Of a stretch of 64,000 bases of DNA, positions 36,355 to 47,079 are shown piece by piece. The DNA lies in NCBI RefSeq assembly GCF_002999335.1, contig NW_020312170.1:124001-188000 (forward strand), given 5' to 3'. This DNA is from Cyclospora cayetanensis. Lineage: Eukaryota > Apicomplexa > Conoidasida > Eucoccidiorida > Eimeriidae. The position numbers and the translations under genes were made by a program. Within the stretch, counting starts at the first letter, position 1. Each line of letters begins with the position of its first letter. The notes beneath the pieces are model-generated. The model had not been told where the DNA came from. It was given only the letters and a program-made list of their open reading frames with translations, and searched no databases.

Positions 36355-37901
36355 ATGAGAGGAATCGAGACCTTATCAGGCAGCCTTCCGATGCGCTTTC
36401 ACGTGAACCGGCTGCTGTCGTTGCTGCTACTCCTCCCATCGCTAGGGCCAGGGGCTTGCTTTAGATGTCTTCCCAATTCAGTGTGCGTACACCCCAGTAC
36501 TCGCCACTTGCAAAGATGCAGGATCCATCCACCCGAGCACCAGCAAGAACACCGCTCCCACCCGCAGGTGCCACACGCCTTCCCAGCGCCCTCCACCAGT
36601 GACCAGCCCCTTGCGCATTCGCGTGTTTCCCCCTCGAGCAGATCCGGCACACAGCTCCAGTACAGCAATATCAGCAGCAGTAATAGCAGCAGCACCAATA
36701 GCAGCAGCAGCAACAGTGTGCCGAAGCCTTTATCGGAGCTTATCGACGTCCTGGCAGCTTATAAAGATCCACGATCCAGGTGCGTCTGGAGCCCTCCCCA
36801 AGGGGGTCCCTTGGTGTCTTGAGGCTCTCCTATTGTCTTTTCTGCCTTGCTTCTTTCAAGGCATGCATCTGCTTACATGGCCTTGCAGTCTCCTTCCGTC
36901 CTCGTGTCTGGAGGCGAGAGGGAAGGACGTTGGGGAAGCCTCTTCCCTTCAGCTCGATGCTCAAATTTGTTCCAGCTGCTGCTCTCTTTAGGATGCAGTA
37001 TTTGATGACTCTCGGAGCGAAGGCGGTGCCCCTGAACCCCGTGCTCAAGACTGCAGCCAATAAAGTGAAGGTGCTGCTCTTTTTGTTTTACGCGTGGCGG
37101 TTGCACTGGCCCGTTTATGAGGATTGCTGGTATATTATGCCTCCACCTTTGGAAGAAAACCACGCGCTCCATATATGGATGGATCCATTGTGCGCGTGCA
37201 GGGCTGTATCAGTGAGGTGTATGTACACTGCACTGCGCAGCGCAACAGCGAAGGCGAACTGCTGCTCTTCTATGTAGGAGATTCAAGTGAGTCCTGTTGT
37301 TAGAAGTGGATGACTTAGTTCATTCAACGAGAGTCTTCAGGCTGTTGCCTGGCTGTTGCTCTCCAGCACGCCTTCTGTTCGATTCGTATGGATAGTGCGC
37401 TGTGCTTGCTGCAGACGCTGTACTGACTTCGGGATTGCTGCAGCTACTGCTCCGGGGGTTGCACGGCAGCCGCCCCTCCGAGGTCTTGGCTCTCCCCTTG
37501 GATATCTTGAAAAGGGCCAAGCTGCAACAATTCGTTGCCATCAGGTGCATCGCGCTTGCGTGTCTTGCAGCTGCACCCAACACAAAGCATTGTTGGGGAG
37601 GCAACTGCGAATGCAGCTGCTACCAGGTGTCTTGGACTGATGAGGCTACTGGGGGCTAAAGGCGGCTCGTGACTGATTCTGCCAAGCGATTCGCGTGACA
37701 TGTCGTTCATGCCATTCCTCTTGCTCTTGCTGCCATCCAAATGCTCCTGGGGTGTTTGCTGCTGCTGCTGCTCTCGTGCTTTGCAGCCGAATGAACGGCT
37801 TCGTCAATATTTTGCGAAAGATGAAGGAGCAGGCCGCAGCAGCCGCCGAGGAGGCAGCAGCATCGGCTAGCGCCTCTCCTGCGCATCCAGCAGCAGTTTA
37901 A
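36355..37901 (+). CDS. sufE: SufE, sulfur acceptor for the apicoplast SUF Fe-S cluster pathway
   Basis: Five exons, 36355-36779, 36992-37070, 37202-37286, 37415-37544 and 37787-37901, give 277 residues with all phases closing. The SufE core starts near residue 120: PLSELIDVLAAYKDPRSR, MQYLMTLGAKAVPLNPVLK, KVKGCISEVYVH with the acceptor Cys, ELLLFYVGDSNAVLTSGLL, and ISRMNGFVNILRKMKEQ, which matches the family's SPSRxNG motif. SufE takes persulfide sulfur from the cysteine desulfurase SufS and passes it to the SufBCD scaffold. The leader is bipartite: a hydrophobic signal peptide ([17 protein letters not shown] after the Met at 36391), then a Ser/His/Arg-rich, acid-poor stretch, as expected for apicoplast import. 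The Met at 36391 is the better start for such a leader. The C-terminus ends in an Ala-rich tail. Confidence 0.93.
36683..36720 (+). repeat. AGC-rich tract in SufE transit region
   Basis: Interrupted AGC/AAT repeats encode a Ser/Asn run inside the presumed apicoplast transit peptide, ahead of the folded SufE core. Confidence 0.6.
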
Positions 37902-38405
37902 AATTAGCTGCACAGCCGCACTAAAGGATGCGTTGGTGCCCTTGCCGCCGCTTCTATAGCCGCTGCTGCGGGTGCAGGTGATGGAAGAACTGCACTTTCT
38001 TCTTCTGGTGTTGGCATTGATCAAAGGGGAGCGGCGCATGCAGCGCTCCACACAACGGCAGGCTCCACACCGCGCAAGTGTTGGCCTAATGGACCTGTCT
38101 GTAGAAGTGTAGTAGTTTGCATCAACTCTGTGACACAGTTGTTTTTTGCTCTCGGATTTCCTTCAAATACCTGCACCTCCGTGGTGTGTATCTCCACTGG
38201 ACGGGTGATTGTACAGGAGGCACTGAAAGATCCACTCAGAGGCTCTCAAGCATAATCAGTGCCTCGCACCCTTTTTTATCCCTCCTTCTCGGATCTCTAC
38301 AGAGATCGTTGGGTCCTGCGTTTTGAATTCTGTTGATGAGATACCCCTTGCCTCTACAGCCTTTTGAAGGTCTCTTCTAGTCGCATACACACACGCGCTC
38401 TTACT
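37902..38405. other. 3' flank of SufE, no gene seen
   Basis: No coding frame with support. The region separates the SufE stop from candidate minus-strand exons that begin beyond 38406. Confidence 0.4.
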
Positions 38406-39234
38406 CGATACACCGCTCCTCCAGTATCTCTGTGTGGCCCTCAAATGCGACTCTCAGTATTTGCTTCTTGGCGATCCGTGCACTCCCCCCCTCACACAAT
38501 GCATCGAGCACTTGGCCACAGTGCTCCCTCGATGCGCGGTAGCTACACCGCGGAACCCTTGCGCACTGCGAGGCTTCATGTAGGCACAAAGCCCCCTTTC
38601 TTGCCACAGACCTTTTGGGTTCCCCTTGTTTGCAAATACAGGGCTTCAACTATCCACGACATCCTACGCTGTAGATTTCCCACCTGCAAGCGATCAGTTC
38701 CCCTTCATAAAACCATGCACTCACTTACTGCAACACTCTTGATGCCGTATATCGCCTTCCTCGGCGAATGTACAGCCAGCCTCCTGGTCGTGGTTTCGCA
38801 TGGCCAGACATGTATAGACAACCAGCGTGAGTGCGGTCAATATTGCCTCCTCCCTCGCTCGCACATGAATGTAATAGTGCCAGAATAAGTCTACTCTCAT
38901 ACTTACCAAGGCGTTTCTGTAGTGCGCATACACCCAACCCTCAAGCCCCGTCGACATCCACTGATTCATCTTCCAGGTGCCAGTGTCCAGCGGATTATTC
39001 AAGTTGCACTTCAAAACACACTCCCCTGCAGTAGCTCTATTTAGCTCATGAGTAGCAAAGAACTGAGCCTTTGGTTTGGGTGTTCGTGCAGTTGTTTTGT
39101 TCAAGAGTTAAGTAGTACAATACGAAAAGCATGAATGTTGTGCGCACGAAGGCTGCTGTGTGCAAGTTGTCGCAGCTGCTTAAAGTGCTTGATGGGTGCA
39201 CCCGCGCAAACTCCAGTTCGTTGGTTCCTTCCAC
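38406..39234 (-). CDS. Candidate small spliced gene, unrecognised
   Basis: The best-supported part is the minus-strand exon 39025-38907, with acceptor ccctgcag and a consensus gtaagt donor. It encodes 39 codons including CNLNNPLDTGTWKMNQWMS and WVYAHYRNAL. A possible first exon is the ATG-led frame starting at 39234 (MEGTNELEFARVHPSS). A possible last exon lies at about 38575-38406, containing VLDALCEGGSARIAKKQIL and ending in a stop. I could not make every phase close between these pieces, so the gene model is incomplete. No family is recognised. Confidence 0.4.
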
Positions 39235-40069
39235 TTATGTCCATAGTAGTAGAAACGAAACTCTTTGATAAGAACGTTCAAACGACTGCACAGTTTTGTA
39301 TTGGCTTTGAGACAGAAGAAGCCCCTCCCTGCTGAGGCCTCAGAGACCTTACACACCGCCTATCAGTCCCTAGTGACCTGTTGCTTTTCGTGTTTCACGT
39401 TATGCCCTATCGCTTCACTAACCCGTGGTCATCACTGCCCCAGTATATCCCTGTGACTGCATGCGCTATCTTTTCTGCTTTTCGTTGACTTGCTCTATTT
39501 GCCAGTCCCACGCCTACCCTTCCCCCTCGTTTTCCGTTTCGTAGGATTCTGCAACTGTGTGTACTTCGGATCCACCATGTCTCCGTAGCCCTCTACGCCC
39601 CTGTGTCCTCTGCTTCCCTCTCCTCAGTTTTTGGTAAAGCAGTGTGGCACGCAGCTGAAAGCAACACACCTGACGCGTAAGGCGTCGAGCGAAAGAATGC
39701 AGATTGAGCACTAGAGGCGCCCTGCTCAGGCAAAGGATTAAGGGTTACCGTCGCACCTGGCGTCGTTACAACGACTGGGAAAAAGCGCATTCCTTTCTGC
39801 TCTAAGCCTGTCCGGGAAAAAGCGTATTCCCTTCTGCTCTAAGCCTGTCAGCTAGACAGAAAACATGCTGTACAATGAGCTTGTTGCCTGTTCATGCGCC
39901 TCCCCTTGCGGAACACTACTGCAGCGCGCCTGCTGCTGTTGCCGCCTACATGGGACTAAGCACTCACTGTGAACCTATCACGGGCAAAAACATGAAGAAA
40001 AAGGACGGCAAACGCCGCTGCCGCAACTGTTGCGGTACACGATTAGCCTCGTAGCACCTCCGCTACTCT
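39235..40069. other. Intergenic, no gene seen
   Basis: Between a candidate minus-strand gene and the 3' end of the 772-residue protein gene. It contains a short direct repeat, the 18-base block ttcctttctgctctaagc at about 39791-39808, seen again with near identity at about 39828-39845. Confidence 0.4.
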
Positions 40070-40431
40070 TTAAAGAAAACGGGTAGCTCCCGATGAACCC
40101 CCCATTCTGGGATCCATTAAGCCTGCGGGATCGGCATACTGCACAGGCACTGCCGCCGCAGGATATTGTGGCTGCGCCACCCCGAAGGGCGCAGCAGCCG
40201 TAGCAGCAGGAGTGCCATTCTCCCTCGCCAGAGCCATATACAGGGCAGACACACGAGCATCCAGCTCAGATCCAAACTGCTGCTGCTGGTAGAATCCAGC
40301 TGCAGCCGCTGCCGCAGCCGTTGACTCGGAAGGCCACTGCTGCAGCTGCTGTGCGGCTGCTGCTACTGCGGGGTCGCGTTGCAAGTACTGGCGGTAATCC
40401 CCTACAGCACTGCCGCCACCCCCCGCATTGC

Positions 40432-40464
<33 letters not shown>

Positions 40465-42388
40465 CATACCAGACCCAGCGCCACAGCCACGGAAAGCCGG
40501 TGTACTGCAGCAAAGTGTTTGGAACTCCCATTGCAGTGGGCCCTATGTTGTTGAGAGTTGTTGCTGCCAGCAGCAGCACGACGGCAGCGAGGGCGGTTGC
40601 AGCGGCTGCCACTACCGCCCGCGTCCAGTGCCCCGTTAAGTCATCGTAGTTGTGGTTGAAGCTGTGAAGGTGGTGGGGTGTACGTACAGCTGCGTTCGCG
40701 GCTTCTGCCAGCAGCTGCTGCTGGCGCTGCAGCGTCTGCTGCTGCTGCATAGTCAGCTGCTGCTGCTGCTGCAGTGAAAGCGCCTGCACGCAAGTACCTT
40801 TCTCATTCAGAGCATCCACTGCAGCTCTAATGGCTGCAGCAAGCGCCATTACTCTGCATCGCAAGTTCTCAATATTTCTGCCGCTATTGTTGTTGCTGCT
40901 GCTGTTGTTGCTGCTGTTGCTGTTGTTCGTCCAGAGCATGCGCCGCAGACGCGACCCAATGCTACGGCGCTGCAGCTGCCGCCAAGCAGCAGCGACAGCA
41001 GCAACTGCCGCCTCAGGAGAATCTGAGAGGACCAGCGTGGGTTGCTGCTGGTGCCTCTGAGCACGCAGCTGCAGCAGCTGCAGCATCGTACGACCCCCTT
41101 CCACAGCGGCAACAGGGCCCCCCAGTGTACTTGCTGCGGCTGCCGCGGCGGAAAGACCTGTGTCGGAGAGCAAAGGCGCTCCCAAGAAGACGGCTACAGC
41201 AGCAGGAGCTTCAATCCAGCTCCGCGGTTCTGCGCCTGCAGCAGCAGCAAGTCGCGCAGAGGCAGACTGCGGGAGGGTTGGGGAAGCTTCGGCGGCAGCT
41301 GCAGCCACTGCCGAAGCCTCAGACCCTTCCTGCAAAGAGTCCATTAGCCAGAACCAGGCTCTTGCTGCAAGAATGCCGCACGCAGAAGCGAGCGAAGCAG
41401 GAGAAAGCAGCAACTGCTGCCACTCTTGTCCTCTCCGCTGTGCAGCGGCAGCAGCAGTCGGAACGGCGCTCGGTGGCAAAACAACCCCGGGGCGGCGGAA
41501 GGCAGGCCGCTGCCTCTCATAAGCTGCATGCTGCTGCCAGTGCAGCAACCTGTGCGAAGTCAGGAGCAGCAGAAAGACGACCTGCAGCAGCAGCTCGTCG
41601 TGCTGCAACTCCAGCAGATGCAGCGGCTGCTCATGCAGTTCAACGAGCTGCTGCTGCTGCTGCTGCTGCCGCTGCAGAGGCGCCCTCCAGCCGTACGAAG
41701 AAAGCAGGTCCCTGATACGGTAAGCCATCTTCTGCTCAGGCGGCAGCTGCCGAAAGGAGGCGGCCGTCAAGTCACGTTCCAGTAGCTGCGGCTGCACCAG
41801 CAGCAAAAGCGTCGGTGCAACCGCTGCGTAACACTCCCACAAGACACGATTGTTGCTGCTGCTGCGATCAAGCTGCATCAGCAGTTGCAGCATGCGCGCT
41901 ACAACTGCGGGGAGAGGCGTGTTTGCTGCTCTCTCACGCCACAGAGCAACGGCAGCAGCTCTGCTGCTGCCGTCGTTAGCCTCCTTTGCATCTTTGCTGC
42001 TGGAGCCGCCGCTTCTCCCAGAAGCAGCAGGAACATGCAAGAGAGCGATATGCTGCTGCTGCAGCGCTGTCTGCTGCACGTGGCTGCACAAGCGCAGCAG
42101 CAGATAGTGATTGAAGAGGGGACTCTGGATCCTCAAGGCTTCGGCTGTCGCTGCCACCCTCAGATAGAAAAGGCACCGCCGATGCTGCAGCTGCTGCACA
42201 AACAGAGCAGCAGCATCATAGCAGCAGCAGCAACCCAAGGGCACCAACGACACTGGGTTTGAACCTCCTAGCCAGGTGTACGTACAGCCCACGCCACAGA
42301 GGAACACAGCCGTTCTGCGGCTAAACCTTAGCCCAATTCGCGGGAATAGCAGCGGCAGCAGCTGCTTCCCGAATACACGATAAGACAT
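40070..42388 (-). CDS. Gln/Ala-rich protein with C-terminal membrane segment, unrecognised (772 aa)
   Basis: A single open minus-strand frame of 772 codons, ATG at 42388. The N-terminal 130 residues are the most complex part (MSYRVFGKQLLPLLFPRIGL, then RRCLFYLRVAATAEALRIQS) and look like the start of a helical solenoid. The middle has many poly-Gln, poly-Ala and Ser/Asn runs. One clear transmembrane segment lies near residues 595-620 (ATALAAVVLLLAATTLNNIG), followed by an aromatic patch (GFPWLWRWVWYG) and a 140-residue low-complexity tail. I know no matching family. The lack of introns in 2.3 kb contrasts with its neighbours. The antisense frames over this gene are repeat shadows. Confidence 0.6.
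40429..40464. repeat. CTG/CAG tract
   Basis: A near-perfect CTG run with one TTG interruption. On the coding minus strand it gives a Ser/Asn run just after the transmembrane segment of the 772-residue protein. A similar run lies at 41648-41670. Confidence 0.8.
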
Positions 42389-43028
42389 CCTGCTTCAAGT
42401 ACCTGCTGCAGCACCTGCCGCCGCCGCTGCGGCAGCCTCTGCTGCAGCCTCTGCTGCGGAAGCAGCTACGGCCACGCGGAGGAAAGGCGCATCGCACACA
42501 GACCTCTTTTCAAGGGAGAGGGTTCACAAACCCTCAAAGCTTTGGCAGGATGCACTTTGCGCCTTTGGTGCGGCTGTTGTTGCGACCGCTTCCTATAGCG
42601 CGGACTCCCAGGATTACAAAAAGCTTCTTTACGACCAAAAACGCCTCGAAATGCGATTCACGGTAATACACCGCCCCATATGCACATACCTCCCTTGATT
42701 TTTGAGGCTGGAGGGTTGATGACCGCCATCGCCGTAGGGTTTGACTGCTGGCATGCGACGGGGCTGCATGCAGCTCATGAAGGCGCGATGCGAGCTAAGA
42801 ACCACTGTACTCTTCTGTGATCTGTTCCTTAGAATATTTAAGCCCTTACCTTTTTAAGGATGCACCACGCTTCCTGCCTACTCAATTCTGCAGTAGGGAG
42901 GCGATTCGCGGCAATTTACTCTTGAGGGATCTAACCGTCCATGCAGAGAAGGTCTCTTCTGTGACACCGGCGCACTGTATTTCGCGCTCAGGCACTGCCA
43001 ACTTAGGATTTATGTTTTGCGCGAGAAG
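42389..43028. other. Divergent intergenic region
   Basis: It lies between the start of the 772-residue gene (minus) and the ITPase gene (plus), so it should hold both promoters. A GCTGC-rich patch at 42400-42470 is the only notable repeat. No coding exon is evident. Confidence 0.4.
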
Positions 43029-44957
43029 ATGGCGCGGGCGATTGTTTTCTTCTGTACTGGAAACCAAAACAAGCTCATGGAAGTCCAGCGCTTGATGGAC
43101 GGAGTGCCTGTGGAATTCAGATCTCTGGATGTCGACTGTACGTCGCTCAGTGTAGAGCTCCCAGGTTGTGAAGCGTATGACTGAACTTTAAAACGCAAAA
43201 AGAAGCGATGAATTTGCATGCTTGGGACTTGGGCTGTCAATACGAGGCAATGGCGCCCTATGCAGTTTGGCACCTCGCGCTGTTAATAGGCGGGAAGAAG
43301 AACTTGCACGAAGCCCTCGGGCTGAAAACATTTCAGTCAGTCTCTGCGAGTCTGCACAGCCGTTTCCATCATGAAAATAGCGCTTCCTAGGACAGCGCAG
43401 CGACCTGCTCGAGTGGCTGGCGCCAGCTCGCCGTCCTTCATGGCATGAGCGTCTTCGAGACCCCTTCTTGTCTTTAGCCTCATGACTTGCGGTTTGGAGT
43501 GTATGCGCAGTGCCGGAGCTGCAGGGATCGCCCGCAGATATCGCGAAGGCCAAGTGTGAGGCTGCGTTGCAACACCGTCGCCAGACCACCGATAGCAACC
43601 GTAGCGGAGTTCCCCAATTCATCTTCACCGAAGACACGGCTCTCTGCTTCAATGCTCTTGGGGGGCTGCCTGGACCATATGTGTAAGCTGCATGGCCTAG
43701 AACGTTCGCATGGGTTGCTCGGGTAGGAGGGTGCTAAGGAGGAAGGCGCGAGACAGCAGCGACAACGCACGATCTCTCGGGGATTCTATGGACCGAGAAA
43801 GAGAGATAGATAGATGGATAGAGAGAGAGAGAAAGAGTAAAAAAGATAGGAGAGGCAAAAATATCGAACGTGGTTTTATCCCTAGAAGTTATCCCAGCAC
43901 AGAGAAGCCTTTGCAATGGCTGGCTCGCCTTGTGTGTTTGTTGTTGTAGGAAGTGGTTTTTGAACAACTTAGGAGCCGAGGGCCTCCCGAAACTCCTTGC
44001 AGGATTCGAAGTAGGAGGCTTTAGACTTGGGGAATACAGGGCTATTTGGGATTAAGCTAGTGCAATCTTCTTTGTGAGCAAGCAGCCACTTCATACATGT
44101 GGCTAGAGATTGCGGATTTTTTTTGCAGGACAAGACCGCTTACGCCCTCACCAGCCTCTGCATTGCTGATCAAGAAGGCCACCTTCATCTTTTTGAAGGT
44201 CGCTGCGATGTAAAAAAAATGGTCGTAGAACGTTGGGTGTGCGCAGATTCTTTTAGAGGCGTAAGGGCAAACGACGATAAGGGCACCATGCTTGAGGGGG
44301 AGCAATGCTGACACCGGTGTTATGATTGTTGCTGCAGGGGTCGGTTGTAGAGCCAAGAGGGAAGAAAACGTTTGGCTGGTGAGCACATTTTGGAGGAGAG
44401 GCTGCTTGGCACTAAGGGTGCTCGTTTACGGTGTCTCGCTGCTGCGGCGGCAACACGCGCTAGCTTGTTGCGGTTCTAGGTGTACAAGTTTTGAGGCTGT
44501 AAAAGTGCTTGAGCTGAACTACTCTTTAGTTCGCTCACTTATGCGCTGATTTTGTTTGAGCGCGCATGTGTGTGGCATAAGTAGGGCCCAAGGGCTCTCT
44601 CTGGGTGCCGTGTGCATTTCAGGGACTGTATTTTTGAGGAGGCAAGCTCCGGCAAGACATTCGGTGAAATGACAACGGAGGAGAAGGCGGGTGTTTCACA
44701 CAGAGGCCTCGCGATAAAGCAGTTGAAGGTAGGAACTATGGGAGCGTACGACCTCTTTCACGTTGCACGCTAGGATAGCAGCGATCCGAGGGATTACTGC
44801 ACTGAGCATGTTCGGGTGTTGCTGTCGAATAGGAGTTCCTGCTGAAGGTCACCGCGTAAGGCGCACAGCGTCAAGGCCTAGCGTTTGAAAGGGGATGAAG
44901 TATCAGCGAGTCGCTGGTCAAGGCTGTTAGGTGTTGCCGCCTTTTGTGCAGCAGTAG
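43029..44957 (+). CDS. ITPase / HAM1-type nucleoside triphosphate pyrophosphatase
   Basis: Six well-supported exons, 43029-43137, 43511-43682, 43950-44010, 44129-44209, 44338-44378 and 44623-44728, give 190 codons with all phases closing. The reading follows inosine triphosphatase closely: [14 protein letters not shown] (nucleotide-binding start), [40 protein letters not shown] with the metal-binding acidic pair, [54 protein letters not shown], and [12 protein letters not shown]. The enzyme hydrolyses ITP, dITP and XTP to monophosphates, keeping deaminated purines out of nucleic acids. The end is unsettled. After the donor at 44729, an acceptor at 44950-44951 would add a two-codon exon (Gln-stop, to 44957). 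A longer final exon further downstream is possible. Confidence 0.92.
43796..43845 (+). repeat. GA/GATA microsatellite in ITPase intron 2
   Basis: The sequence gagaaagagagatagatagatggatagagagagaga and its continuation form a purine-rich simple repeat inside intron 2 (43683-43949) of the ITPase gene. Confidence 0.8.
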
Positions 44958-45468
44958 CGTTGGTGGGCGGTGTGTTTCTGGTCGCTCACTTTCGTCCAGA
45001 CACAAAGAACCGAGGTTTACACCTTGGGGCAACGCCGCTAGATGGGGTGGGAAAGGGCGAGGAAAGGAGGTCATGAATGGCGCTAAATGTGGGTTTAGAG
45101 TAGGGCTTGGAGCATGCGTTGGACTTGAGCATCCGGTGGCTGTGTCGTGGCATCGATGTCTCGTGGGGAGTTTCCTGACCAGTGCTGACTCGTCTAGTAG
45201 AGTTAGATGGGGGGCGGTGAACGATTTGTCAAGTGGCAAAGTTCACGCGTTTTGTGCGAACGCCAGCACCTTGAGCTTTTTGTCAGGCCTTTTTCTCTTT
45301 TTTTCTTGGCTTGCACGGTTAGTAAAGAGCTGCACCGTCCGTATTGCCTCCATTGCGGCGGACCCGTGGAACGCACTCGTGGCCAGCGGTGCTAAACAGA
45401 TCGCTGCAGTGTCTCGCGAAACATAACAGGAATCTGCACTTCCATTCGGCTGGCCTCCCGTAGCGTGC
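44958..45468. other. Intergenic, no confident gene
   Basis: Possible last exon of the ITPase gene is not excluded in 45236-45400, where frames such as HLELFVRPFSLFF occur after a cgccag. No other signal was seen. Confidence 0.3.
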
Positions 45469-45633
45469 ATGAAGGCTGCTACAGTTTCAAAATTTCGTGA
45501 GCTGCTCTGGATGCAGAGCACGAGCGACTTAACGAGTTTCCTTCGAGTCGCCTTGGACGCTGCAGCGGAACGCACTGCTGCGGAGCAGCAGTACGTGAGC
45601 CTTGCGGGATTTGCCGTTTGGGATGTGAAGTAG
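45469..45633 (+). CDS. Small ORF (54 aa), doubtful
   Basis: An ATG-to-stop frame encoding a helical, Ala/Leu-rich peptide (KFRELLWMQSTSDLTSFLRV, then ALDAAAERTAAEQQ). It could be a last exon of a larger gene. A gtacgt donor within it suggests it might also be spliced. Its stop touches the truncated tRNA-Pro copy. No family is recognised. Confidence 0.2.
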   Translation: MKAATVSKFRELLWMQSTSDLTSFLRVALDAAAERTAAEQQYVSLAGFAVWDVK

Positions 45634-45680
45634 GAACCTCTCGCACACGATGCAAAAATCATACCACTAGACAAACGGAC
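45632..45680 (-). pseudogene. Truncated tRNA-Pro copy
   Basis: Read on the minus strand, about 48 bases match the 5' two thirds of the intact tRNA-Pro at 46646-46717. The 5' acceptor strand differs by one change and one deleted base. The D-arm GTCTAGTGGTATGAT is identical and the 3' anticodon strand with variable loop (GCGAGAGGT) is identical. The anticodon loop and 5' anticodon strand are mutated (TTTTGCATCGTGT for TCTCGCTTTGGGT). The T arm, B box and 3' acceptor strand are missing. It therefore cannot fold as a tRNA or carry a full pol III internal promoter. Confidence 0.8.
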
Positions 45681-45690
45681 TTAGACTAAC

Positions 45691-46645
45691 GGCCTCCGCT
45701 GACAACCCCATTCTAAGGGCGTCAGCCGCCGATACACGTTACTATGCCTTCAAGAGAAAAAAATTAGTAGAGAGGCTGCGTTGCACTGCACTCTATCGAG
45801 GTTCATTGCTGGAGAGGAAAGCAGATTGAGGGCCCTCTTGTGCGGTTATGTGCCGCCATGCTTGGCAAATATTGGTTGGGAAGTTGTGGGCTGGGTGCCT
45901 AAATAGTGCTCGTTCTATTTCTGGCTTTGCATCATAAAATGCAGAGCTGCTGCACCCGCTATTGTTAATCCTCGCTGAAGGTGCCATCGTTAAGGTCACA
46001 GGTCTCGTTAAAGCACCACACCACCGCTGTGTTCATGGGCATTTCTCGCGGACAACATAGCATCATCATAGATGAAAACTGCGTGTTACATCGGGTTAGC
46101 TAGCTGGAAACTTGAAATTTCAACAGAAAGACAACAAAGAGGAAGGAAGAGCAGCGTATGGGGGCGCGGAGAGGGTGATCGACGGACGGGCAGTGCGACC
46201 CGTGAGCGACTCTGAGCAGAAGGGGGAGCAGACCAGCGAAAATTGAAGACGAATCTAGTCCAAAAAGAGCGTGTTCCAATTTAAAGGCATCCTAAATCCA
46301 CGAGGAAGGAGTGGAAATCCTAAAGTTGAGCGTGATGCTACAAGGCTGCGCCTGCGTCGGCCGTGGTTCTGTTGCATGTAGGCCACCAGGGCAGGAAAGA
46401 GAGTTACCAAGAGCCATGAAGCGTAAGCAGAGACCTGCTTCGATAGAGTGCTCTATCAGTACTTACGCCTTCTTTCTTTTAATTCATCGTGTGAAAGCAG
46501 AAGAAACCATTCCTGTAGAAACCACCATGCAGAGTGGCATGGACAACAGGTGAACACGTCGGGTGTTCGAATTTCCGTAGAAAATGGAGCCAACGAACAA
46601 TGGAGAACCGTTTGGAAAAAGGTTCTCAAAAGCCAGAAGCGAAAG
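45691..46645. other. Spacer between tRNA-Pro copy and tRNA-Pro
   Basis: About 1 kb with no coding frame I can support. The last 40 bases are the 3' flank of the tRNA gene and contain the T runs noted there. Confidence 0.4.
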
Positions 46646-46717
46646 GGGCCGTTCCGGGAATTGAACCCGGGACCTCTCGCACCCAAAGCGAGAATCATAC
46701 CACTAGACTAAACGGCC
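46646..46717 (-). tRNA. tRNA-Pro (anticodon UGG)
   Basis: On the minus strand the sequence folds as a standard 72-nt tRNA. The acceptor stem is GGCCGTT with AACGGCC. The D arm contains the A box (TAGTCTAGTGG). The anticodon stem TCTCGC/GCGAGA encloses the loop TTTGGGT with anticodon TGG. The T arm is CCCGGGTTCAATTCCCGG with a good B box (GGTTCAATTCC), and the discriminator is C. There is no intron and no encoded CCA. Downstream on the minus strand, T4 and T5 runs lie about 16 and 26 nt past the 3' end and can serve as pol III terminators. Confidence 0.97.
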
Positions 46718-47079
46718 ACGTGGCGCCAGGGCGTCCTTCTGTCATGAACCCTAACTAATGGTGTGTAATGCAAAAAGGCCTAACTAGGGCAACCACTTCC
46801 TGGCTAAAGCCCCTTTCGGCTCTGACTAAAAGATTCCCACGCACACACCACAACCCGCAGGCCCTCAGTACACGTGTTCGCAAGTACCCCACCTAGGCCT
46901 TGTCGGGTGAGGTCACTCCCTCTAACCGACTTTGCTGACCGACCTTGGTCTCTGGTAAAGAGGGAGTACCAAAGGCAAGCACGTAGCTCCAGGGACAAAT
47001 GCACGACGTTGCTTTTGGCCTAACGCGCCGAGAGCAACAACGGCTTAGGCTACAAAGCACGAGGGTGTGCCTCGGACGG
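46718..47079. other. Short intergenic stretch, no gene seen
   Basis: It lies between tRNA-Pro and the end of the TTC4-like gene, both on the minus strand. It is rich in short inverted repeats but has no motif of a known RNA that I can identify. Confidence 0.4.

Noticed and set aside
46770..47010. Possible structured non-coding RNA with several short inverted repeats
   Set aside because: No conserved core of U snRNA, SRP, RNase P or snoRNA could be found and no pol III signals were evident, so I left it unannotated.
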